In this document: positions 21,434-27,405 of the stretch, piece by piece
How the letters are laid out: each line of letters starts with the position of its first letter
Numbering within the stretch: position 1 is the first letter of the stretch
Assembly (NCBI GenBank): GCA_051005135.1
Contig: JBPCJQ010000076.1
Location: forward strand, 1 to 27,405
Reading direction: 5' to 3'
Length of the DNA: 27,405 nucleotides
Source of the DNA: DATAQC01 sp051005135
GTDB lineage: Bacteria > Actinomycetota > Acidimicrobiia > Acidimicrobiales > AC-14
Notes under the pieces: model-generated
What the model saw: only the letters and a program-made list of their open reading frames with translations
What the model was told of the DNA's origin: nothing
The model's database searches: none
Program-made: the position numbers and the translations under genes

Positions 21434-22653
21434 ACGTTAGCGGCGGGTCGGCCGCCTGGTTCCACTGCTTCTCCGGCATCGCCGGCGACATGGCCCTAGG
21501 CAGCCTCCTCGACGCCGGCGCCGACCTGGGCGAGGTGAGGGCGCTCCTCGACCGCCTCCCCATGACCGGCTGGGGCCTCGACGCCGAGCCCGTTCTGCGT
21601 GCCGGCATTGCCGCCACGCGGGCCGTCGTCAGCGCGCCCGACGACGGCGTGGTGCGTACCTACGCCCACATCTCCGGGCTGGTCGACGAAGCCCGTCTCC
21701 CGGATCGGGTGCGCGACCGGGCCCAGGCCGCCTTCGCCGCCCTGGCCCAGGTCGAGGGACGCCTCCACCGTCGCCCGCCCGAACAGGTGCACTTCCACGA
21801 GGTGGGGGGGATCGACGCCGTCATCGACGTGGTCGGCACCTGCGCCGCTCTCGAGGTGCTGGGCGTGGCCTCGGTGTGGGCCAGCCCTGTCGCTACCGGC
21901 ATGGGTATGGTGCGCTCCGCCCACGGCATGCTCCCCAACCCCGCCCCTGCGGTGATGGACCTCCTGCGGGGTGCCCCCACTTACGGGCGAGACGTACAGC
22001 TGGAGCTCACCACGCCTACCGGTGCGGCCCTGCTGGCCGCCACGGTCGTAGGCTGGGGGCCGCTGCCCCCGGTGGAGGTGGAGGTCACCGGCTACGGTGC
22101 CGGCACTCGCGACCTGGATGGCCTCCCCAACGTCACCCAGGTGGTTCTGGGTCGCCCCCTGCCCGAGATGGAGACAGGCGAGCCGGGGCGCACCGGCGGC
22201 CAGCCTGCGGTGTTGCTGGAGGTGAACGTCGACGACGCCACCGGTGAGACTCTGGCCCACGCCGTGTCCGCCCTCCTCCAAGCCGGTGCCCACGACGCCT
22301 GGATAACGCCCGTCATCATGAAGAAGGGTCGCCCCGCCCACACCGTCAGCGCCCTGGCCGATTCTCCACTGGCCCAGGCGGTGGCCAAGGTGCTGGTGGC
22401 GGAGACGGGCTCGCTGGGCGTGCGGGGCCAGACACTCGAGCGGTGGCCGGCCGCCCGCGAGCTGCACGAGGTGGAGGTCGACGGCGTGCCGGTGCGGGTG
22501 AAGGTCTCTCCCGGGCGGTCCAAGGTGGAGTACGACGATGCCGCCCGTGCCGCCCGCCGCAGCGGCCTGCCGCTGCGGGAGGTTGTCTCCAGAGCGGAGG
22601 CGGCCTGGCGGCAGCGCCAATCCCCGTCCGACACGGGTGGCGACACCGGCTGA
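21430..22653 (+). CDS. larC: Nickel insertase LarC (nickel-pincer cofactor)
   Basis: 407 residues. LarC is a CTP-dependent enzyme that inserts nickel into the sulphurised pincer nucleotide. The N-terminal part has FHCFSGIAGDMALGSLLDAG (11-30) and VHFHEVGGIDAVIDVVG (120-136), whose His/Glu/Asp residues are probable metal ligands. It continues with GMLPNPAPAV and ELTTPTGAALL. The C-terminal part has LEVNVDDATGE and MKKGRPAHT, the CTP/metal half. In some lactobacilli larC is two reading frames joined by ribosomal frameshifting; here it is one continuous frame. GTG 21430 overlaps the larB stop, giving translational coupling. It is convergent with the Rieske gene, 12 bases away. Confidence 0.93.
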   Translation: MNVSGGSAAWFHCFSGIAGDMALGSLLDAGADLGEVRALLDRLPMTGWGLDAEPVLRAGIAATRAVVSAPDDGVVRTYAHISGLVDEARLPDRVRDRAQAAFAALAQVEGRLHRRPPEQVHFHEVGGIDAVIDVVGTCAALEVLGVASVWASPVATGMGMVRSAHGMLPNPAPAVMDLLRGAPTYGRDVQLELTTPTGAALLAATVVGWGPLPPVEVEVTGYGAGTRDLDGLPNVTQVVLGRPLPEMETGEPGRTGGQPAVLLEVNVDDATGETLAHAVSALLQAGAHDAWITPVIMKKGRPAHTVSALADSPLAQAVAKVLVAETGSLGVRGQTLERWPAARELHEVEVDGVPVRVKVSPGRSKVEYDDAARAARRSGLPLREVVSRAEAAWRQRQSPSDTGGDTG

Positions 22654-22665
22654 CCAGTTCGACAC

Positions 22666-24387
22666 CTACTCCGCCTCGAAGAGGTCCTCGCCGCGCCGCA
22701 GGCGGGCGGCGATACGCACCACCTGGGGCAGCTCCCGGCGGGTCGGAGTGTGGGCGGCCAGGAAGCGCGCCGTGCCAGCCAGCAGCAGGGCGCCCTCGTT
22801 CGACCCCTCGGGCCACGCCGAGTACTGGGCAACCGCTGCCTCCACCGTCTGGTACCAGTGGAACTGGGCGTCCTCGCCGAGCAGGCAGTGCGCCAGGATG
22901 GCAATCAGCTGGCGGGGATCACCACCGCCCTCGAGGAAGCCGTAGGCGATGGCACCGGCCCGGTCGACGCCACCCTGGGTGTCCCAGCACCCTTGGAGAT
23001 CGGCCAAGTCGCCGGTACCCCCGAGTGGCAGGCGGGCGGCGGGCACGTTCAGGAAGCGGTCGAGGTACACCTTGAGGGCGCCGTGCACCACTCCCCGCAC
23101 CGCCTCAGGTGACCGATGGCGGCGCAGGCACTGGTGCAGGGCGTTGGCGGCAGTGAAGCCGTGATGGACGGTGTCCCAGTCGCCGAGCTCGTTCTGGGTG
23201 TGAAACCGGGTGATACGCAGGCCCGCGGCCAGGGCCAGGGCCCGCCCCAGCTGCTCAGCCGTGGCACCTTCGTCGGCCGCCTCGCACAGCGCCTCGGCCA
23301 CCGCTACCGGGTCGTCGCCCAGCAGGCGCCACCCGAGGTCGCTGACACCGGTGGGATCGTCGATGCCCGGCCCGCCCGTGGCGACGGCTGCCATCAGCCG
23401 GGCCTCGGTGCGTCGGACGAGGGCTACCAGGTCGTGGGGATGGCGCCACCGCCCTCCCTCCTCGGACCGGGTGGCCGCCGCGGTCTGGTCGACGACGGTT
23501 GGCAGCACTGCGGCAGCCAGATCCCAGCCCAGCAGTTCGAGGGCCTCGAACGCCTTGTTGGTGAAGTCGAGGGTGTGTCCGCCGTCGAGGAACACGTGAT
23601 CGGTCGCCGCCGCCAGCATGGTGGCCGCGACCTCGTCCGGTGGCCGGCCCGTGGCCACCTGTGTGACGAGGACCCTCTCGGCGGCCGCCCCCGAGCGGGT
23701 CTCGATGAACCGCCGGTACCATGAGGCCAGCCGCTCGGGCGGTACCGCAACCTCGCCGTTTCCACCGAGCGGGGTGAGGGAGAACGCCGGCGGGTGGTTG
23801 CGGGTGTCGCGCGACACGAAGGCCAGCCCGTGCACGAGGGCCGGGGCCACGTCGTCGGCATCGAGCCAGGGCAGGAGGTTGGCCATGGCCACCAGCACGG
23901 TGAGTCCTGCTCCCCAACCCTCACGGCGGTTGGCAGTACCGAGCTCCAGCCCTACCCGCACGATGTCGGTCGGGTCCACGCCCGACTCCAGCAGTCCGAG
24001 CACCGACTTGGCTGTCACCAGGGTGAGACCCTGCTCGAGGCCCTCGCGGAGGCGGCGGCGCAGCAGGCCGACCTGGTCCTCGCCCGGCTCCACCACCAAG
24101 AAGACGTCGCCTGCATCGATCTCCACCGGGAAGGCCCGGCCGTCGTCGGCGAAAGGGTCGAGGGTGGCACCGGTTGCCAGGTCGAAACGGGCGTGGTGCC
24201 AATGGCAGGTCACGAGGCCTTGGTCCACCGTGCCCCGGTGGAGGGGAAAGCCCATGTGCGGGCACCGGTCGTCGAGAGCCCACGCCCGCCCGCCGTCCCA
24301 GAACACGCACACCCCATGGCCCCCGGCCTTGGCGAGCAGGTGTCCGTGTTCTTTCAGGTCGTCTAGGCTGCCAACCCTCGTCCTCAT
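22666..24387 (-). CDS. Rieske 2Fe-2S domain fused to a large His-containing helical domain
   Basis: 573 residues. The N-terminal ~100 form a complete Rieske domain: Cys42-Pro-His44 in RCPHMGF and Cys61-His-Trp-His64 in TCHWHHARFD, the four cluster ligands. The remaining ~470 residues are almost all helical and contain conserved-looking histidine sites: GGHTLDFTNKAFEAL (His271), RITRFHTQNELGDW (His396), DTVHHGFTAANALHQ (His408/409) and EDAQFHWYQTVEAA (His510). The helical part has some resemblance to questin-oxidase-like oxygenases, but I cannot assign it firmly. The likely role is a redox enzyme fed by the Rieske cluster. ATG 24387 overlaps the upstream transporter stop (ATGA), so the two are one unit. 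There is no signal peptide. Confidence 0.8.
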   Translation of the reverse strand: MRTRVGSLDDLKEHGHLLAKAGGHGVCVFWDGGRAWALDDRCPHMGFPLHRGTVDQGLVTCHWHHARFDLATGATLDPFADDGRAFPVEIDAGDVFLVVEPGEDQVGLLRRRLREGLEQGLTLVTAKSVLGLLESGVDPTDIVRVGLELGTANRREGWGAGLTVLVAMANLLPWLDADDVAPALVHGLAFVSRDTRNHPPAFSLTPLGGNGEVAVPPERLASWYRRFIETRSGAAAERVLVTQVATGRPPDEVAATMLAAATDHVFLDGGHTLDFTNKAFEALELLGWDLAAAVLPTVVDQTAAATRSEEGGRWRHPHDLVALVRRTEARLMAAVATGGPGIDDPTGVSDLGWRLLGDDPVAVAEALCEAADEGATAEQLGRALALAAGLRITRFHTQNELGDWDTVHHGFTAANALHQCLRRHRSPEAVRGVVHGALKVYLDRFLNVPAARLPLGGTGDLADLQGCWDTQGGVDRAGAIAYGFLEGGGDPRQLIAILAHCLLGEDAQFHWYQTVEAAVAQYSAWPEGSNEGALLLAGTARFLAAHTPTRRELPQVVRIAARLRRGEDLFEAE

Positions 24388-25070
24388 GGCCTCGATGATG
24401 CCGCGCCGCTGGGGCCGCTGGGAAGGGCTGCAGCCTCCGCCCGCCAGTTCTGCCGAGCCTCGTTGAGGGCTATCAATCCCACGATGCCTGCCGCGAGGGG
24501 GTCAGCCCACCACCACCCCGCGAGCCGATCGGCGACCAGGGCGGCGAGCACGCCCAACGCGAGGAACCCGTCGAGGCGAGTCATCGAGGCGTTGGCGACC
24601 AGCGGGCGGCTGTCCAGCGCCAGCCCGGTCCGGCGCTTGGCCCGGGCCAGGGCGAGCATCACCACGACCGTCATGGCCATGAAGACAGAGCCGAGGGTCG
24701 AGGGCTCTGAGGAGGCTCGGTCCAACAGGCTGCGCACGGTCTCGCCCAGCAGGTAGATGCCCAGCGCGGCGAAGGCGACAGCGATGAGGCGCAGGGCCCG
24801 CCTCGCCCGCGCCGGGTCGACGTCTTCGGCGTCGCCCCCGAGGTGCCAGAGGACGACGAGCGACGCCACCACCTCCACGCAGGAGTCGAGGCCGAAGGCG
24901 ACAAGAGCCAGGGAGTGCGAAGCCACGCCGGTGACGATGGCCACCACGGCTTCCAGGCTGTTCCACCCCGTTGTGCAGTACTCGAGGCGTTGCCCCCGGC
25001 GCTTGAGCGCTGGCTGCCCGCAGTCGGGGGGCTCTGCCCCTCGACGACCCCCCCGATTACCTGAAGTCAC
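24384..25070 (-). CDS. Cation-efflux (CDF-like) membrane transporter
   Basis: 228 residues with about six membrane helices and no long cytoplasmic C-terminal metal domain. The family signature AFGLDSCVEVVASLVVLW (58-75) places Asp62 and Glu66 where the first metal-site residues lie. NASMTRLDGFLALGV (160-174) carries the second site with Asp167, the usual His being replaced. It belongs to the short GLDSxxE subgroup of CDF-like proteins, whose metal is often not known. GTG 25070 is the only in-frame upstream start that leaves the full first helix; confidence in the exact start is low. It is co-transcribed with the Rieske protein (four-base overlap). Confidence 0.82.
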   Translation of the reverse strand: MTSGNRGGRRGAEPPDCGQPALKRRGQRLEYCTTGWNSLEAVVAIVTGVASHSLALVAFGLDSCVEVVASLVVLWHLGGDAEDVDPARARRALRLIAVAFAALGIYLLGETVRSLLDRASSEPSTLGSVFMAMTVVVMLALARAKRRTGLALDSRPLVANASMTRLDGFLALGVLAALVADRLAGWWWADPLAAGIVGLIALNEARQNWRAEAAALPSGPSGAASSRP

Positions 25071-25125
25071 TGTGATTTAGCGCTCCCTTATCCCCCGGGC
25101 GACTGAGAAGGGCCAATCTGTAGAA

Positions 25126-25755
25126 ATGGCGCTGCCGCGACTGCTCGGCGCGGCACTGTGGCTGGTTGCCACTCTGGCGTCCACCGCCATGATCTGGACG
25201 GCGACCTCCATTGTCGCAGCCGACGTTACCGACCGTCCTCCCTCGGTGGTCGCCCACCGCGACGTGGTGAGCGAGCTGCAGTCGGGGCCGCCGGCGACCC
25301 CGGCCCCACCGACGAGCACGGCACCGAAACTGGGCAGCCCGACCGGCCCACCCGCTGACCGGGGAAAGGCGTCCGCCGGCCCGAGCTCGACGCTGCCGGC
25401 GTCTTCGCAGTCCCCACAGCCAGGCACCGCCAACCCCTCGCCAGCCCCCGTGCCCGCGGCGCCGGGACCGACCCTCAGCATCCCTGCCGGCCCCCCGGTG
25501 TCCCAACCGCCTTCACCCCCGACCGCGACCTACTCGACCAACGGTGGTGTGGTGAGCGTGGCCTGTAACGGCTTCTTCATCGAGCTCACCTCCGCCATCC
25601 CCGCCAACGGCTACTCGGTGAAGGTGGTCTCGGGGGGACCGGCCAACGTCGACGTCCACTTTCTCGCCACAGGCCAGGACATATCCGTCAAGGTCGTCTG
25701 TTTCGGCCAGCCTATCCGCTACTACGACCAGAGCCCTCCGAAGCAGGCGCCGTGA
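25126..25755 (+). CDS. Secreted or membrane-anchored Pro/Ser-rich protein with C-terminal beta-domain
   Basis: 209 residues. An N-terminal hydrophobic helix (about 5-30) acts as an uncleaved anchor or signal. A ~90-residue Pro/Ser/Thr-rich stalk (52-135) follows, and then a compact C-terminal domain, GGVVSVACNGFFIELTSAIPANGYSVKVVSGGPANVDVHFLATGQDISVKVVCFG, with two Cys that may form a disulphide. I recall similar small exported proteins beside actinobacterial two-component genes, and here it is convergent with such a pair, seven bases away. It may modulate the kinase from outside. A CAATCT box ending six bases before ATG 25126 is a possible leaderless promoter. Confidence 0.7.
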   Translation: MALPRLLGAALWLVATLASTAMIWTATSIVAADVTDRPPSVVAHRDVVSELQSGPPATPAPPTSTAPKLGSPTGPPADRGKASAGPSSTLPASSQSPQPGTANPSPAPVPAAPGPTLSIPAGPPVSQPPSPPTATYSTNGGVVSVACNGFFIELTSAIPANGYSVKVVSGGPANVDVHFLATGQDISVKVVCFGQPIRYYDQSPPKQAP

Positions 25756-25762
25756 CCGGGAG

Positions 25763-27073
25763 TCAGTAGGAGGCTGGAGGCGGCCCGAACGTGACCTCGA
25801 TGCGCGCCCCACCTTCGGCCGACCGTCCAGCCGAGAGGTGGCCGCCGGAGGCCTCTGCGGTGCGTCGCACGATGTCGAGCCCGAGGCCGGTTCCCGACCC
25901 TCCGCTGGCGCCCCTCACAGGCACCGCGTTGCCGGGTAGCCCCGGGCCGGCGTCCTCGACTACCAGTGTCCAATCCCGGCTGGAGCTGGCGACGACCTGC
26001 ACCGAGAAGGAGGCGCCGCCCGGGGTGTGGGCGAGCACATTGTTGACCAGGGCGTCGAGGCACACTTCGACCTCGCCCTGTGACACGCCCACGGGCTGGG
26101 TGCCACCAGGCAGCTCCGCGGTCAACTGCCGGCCTTGGCCGGTGGCCAGGATCGACCAGAACGCCAACCGATGGCGGACCACCTGGCCGAGGTCGCAGGA
26201 ACCCCGACCGTCACCTGTTCCAAGGTGTCGCGAGCTGCCGCGCGACTCCTGGATCACCTGGCTGACCACCTGTTCCAGGCGGTCGACGTCGTTGGCGATG
26301 CGTACACGGTCGGCGGGAGATGCGAGGCCCTCGGCGTCGAGGCGGAGCGCGGTCAGTGGGGTCCGCAGCTGGTGGGACAGGTCAGCGGTTCTTTCCCGTT
26401 CGGCCGCGAGGAGCTCGCCGATACGGTCGGCCAGCCCGTTGACGGCCTGGCCCACTTCGGCCACCTCGGGAGGCCCGGTGGGCACGACCCGGGCGCCCAG
26501 CTCGCCCCGCTGGAGCCGGCGGGTCACCGAGAAGAGCTCCCCCATGGGGCCGACGATCGACAGGGCCAGACGGTCGGCCAGGCCGACGGCGACAACCACT
26601 ACGAGGCAACCGATGGCGGCCACGATGGCCCAAGCTCGTTGGACACCGCGCCGCAGCAGAGAAGCCGCGACCCGGACCCGCACGACGGTTGCGGCCTTGG
26701 GGTCAGGGCCGACGACACCCACGAGGATGTCGCGGCCGCCCCCGGGGCCGGCGGCGGTGAACGAGCGACCCTTACGAGCCAGCTCGACCTCGGCGTCGAC
26801 CGGCACCGTTGGCCCCAGAACGGTGCCGCCAGGCAGGTAGACGGTTATCGGTCGGGCGCTGCCGGCATTGGCCTGTGCCACCAACTGGGCGATGGTGGCG
26901 GACTGTCCCGGCACCGCGCTTATGGCGCCTGCCAGTGACCTGGACTCCAGCTTGGCGGCATCGAGTGCCCGGTTGGCGGCCACGATCTGGATGAGGCGAC
27001 CCAGGGGTATGCAGAAGGCGAGCACGATCATGGAGGTCACGGCCGCGGCGGTGAGCGCCAGGCGGGCCCTCAC
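25763..27073 (-). CDS. Sensor histidine kinase (second system)
   Basis: 436 residues from GTG 27073. There is a membrane helix (about 4-28), an extracytoplasmic region (30-145), a second helix (146-168) and a HAMP linker (170-222). The phospho-acceptor is His234 in DLSHQLRTPLTALRL. The ATPase domain has NNVLAHTPGG (N-box), EDAGPGLPG (G1) and GGSGTGLGLDIVRR (G2). The GTG overlaps the regulator stop (GTGA), so the pair is co-translated. A longer open frame to 27169 overlaps the regulator and is a shadow. The neighbouring secreted protein on the opposite strand is a candidate for a partner. The signal is unknown. Confidence 0.9.
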   Translation of the reverse strand: MRARLALTAAAVTSMIVLAFCIPLGRLIQIVAANRALDAAKLESRSLAGAISAVPGQSATIAQLVAQANAGSARPITVYLPGGTVLGPTVPVDAEVELARKGRSFTAAGPGGGRDILVGVVGPDPKAATVVRVRVAASLLRRGVQRAWAIVAAIGCLVVVVAVGLADRLALSIVGPMGELFSVTRRLQRGELGARVVPTGPPEVAEVGQAVNGLADRIGELLAAERERTADLSHQLRTPLTALRLDAEGLASPADRVRIANDVDRLEQVVSQVIQESRGSSRHLGTGDGRGSCDLGQVVRHRLAFWSILATGQGRQLTAELPGGTQPVGVSQGEVEVCLDALVNNVLAHTPGGASFSVQVVASSSRDWTLVVEDAGPGLPGNAVPVRGASGGSGTGLGLDIVRRTAEASGGHLSAGRSAEGGARIEVTFGPPPASY

Positions 27074-27405
27074 GGGGCATCGGGGTCGACCAGCATGACG
27101 CCCATCCCTCGGACGCTGCGCAGGTAACGGGGTGACTTTGCCGACTCCCCCAGCTTGGAACGTAACCACGACAGGTGGACGTCGATGGTCTTCTCCGGGC
27201 CTCCGTAGGGCTGGCGCCAGACTGCGGCCAGCAGCTCACGCTTGGAGACGACCTCGCCCACGCGGGTGGCCAGGTGCCACAGGAGGTCGAACTCCTTGCG
27301 GCTCAGGTCCACGGGCTGGCCGTCGATGGTGGCAACCCGGCTGCGCGTGTCCATGGTGAGCCCGCCGAAGCGGACCGGCTCGTCGGCGTCGTCGCCCCTG
27401 GCCCG
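27070..27405 (-). CDS. OmpR-family response regulator, C-terminal part (runs off the window)
   Basis: Only the C-terminal ~111 codons are present; the receiver domain lies beyond the right edge. The visible part is a winged helix: VDLSRKEFDLLWHLATRVGEVVSKRELLAAVW, then a recognition helix in KTIDVHLSWLRSKLG and the wing RYLRSVRGMGVML. It pairs with the histidine kinase that overlaps its stop codon. The frame is open to the window end with no start visible, and the residues before MDTRSR continue as ARGDDADEPVRFGGL. Confidence 0.88.
   Translation of the reverse strand, partial: RARGDDADEPVRFGGLTMDTRSRVATIDGQPVDLSRKEFDLLWHLATRVGEVVSKRELLAAVWRQPYGGPEKTIDVHLSWLRSKLGESAKSPRYLRSVRGMGVMLVDPDAP

Noticed and set aside
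1..27405. Search for CRISPR arrays, toxin-antitoxin pairs, phage-defence genes and transposases
   Set aside because: No regularly spaced repeats and no recognisable proteins of these classes were seen in any frame.

Overview
The window is very GC-rich bacterial DNA (roughly 70% G+C by eye) with many GTG starts, overlapping stop/start codons and apparently leaderless promoters. It also carries a transmembrane Ser/Thr protein kinase, OmpR-type two-component pairs and a prephenate dehydratase with a fused ACT domain. Together these point to a high-GC actinobacterium. An acidimicrobial-like lineage is my guess and is not proven by the sequence. There is no CRISPR array, rRNA, phage or intact transposase gene.

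Layout. 0.2-2.3 kb: minus-strand cluster of a MerR regulator, a 78-residue unknown protein and an acyl-CoA-dehydrogenase-like protein. 2.4-4.3 kb: divergent polytopic membrane protein with two identically spaced His/Asp/Trp motifs. 4.3-7.3 kb: S9 serine peptidase, a strong bidirectional hairpin, a small membrane protein and orotate phosphoribosyltransferase (pyrE). 7.3-9.5 kb: lipoprotein solute receptor of branched-chain amino-acid type, divergent ArsR-like regulator, a 5'-truncated acyl-CoA synthetase remnant and an acyl carrier protein. 9.5-11.1 kb: a helical protein, a stand-alone Nfu-N domain protein and a SirB1-type protein. 11.2-14.7 kb: a response regulator/histidine kinase pair preceded by a perfect 13-bp dyad, with a 27-bp tandem duplication inside the kinase ATP lid, then a membrane-anchored kelch-like propeller.

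14.7-17.6 kb is a gene graveyard ending at a tRNA-Arg gene: a many-times frameshifted acyltransferase-3/SGNH pseudogene, fragments of an MFS transporter and a zinc alcohol dehydrogenase, one intact cupin, and a probable flavin-binding oxidase remnant. 17.6-20.7 kb: tRNA-Arg(ACG), tRNA-Ser(GCT), the Ser/Thr kinase, tRNA-Ser(TGA) and pheA. A 25-bp tandem hairpin repeat with a compensatory base change abuts the 3' end of tRNA-Ser(TGA). 20.7-25.1 kb: larB-larC (nickel-pincer cofactor synthesis) convergent with a cation-efflux protein/Rieske protein pair. 25.1-27.4 kb: a secreted proline-rich protein convergent with a second kinase/regulator pair that runs off the right end.

The most informative global signal is promoter architecture. 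At seven gene starts a TANNNT hexamer ends exactly six bases before the start codon, which implies widespread leaderless transcription and supports the chosen starts. The best candidates for undescribed biology are the duplicated-motif membrane protein under MerR control, the Rieske/helical fusion coupled to a metal transporter beside larBC, and the covarying tandem hairpins.
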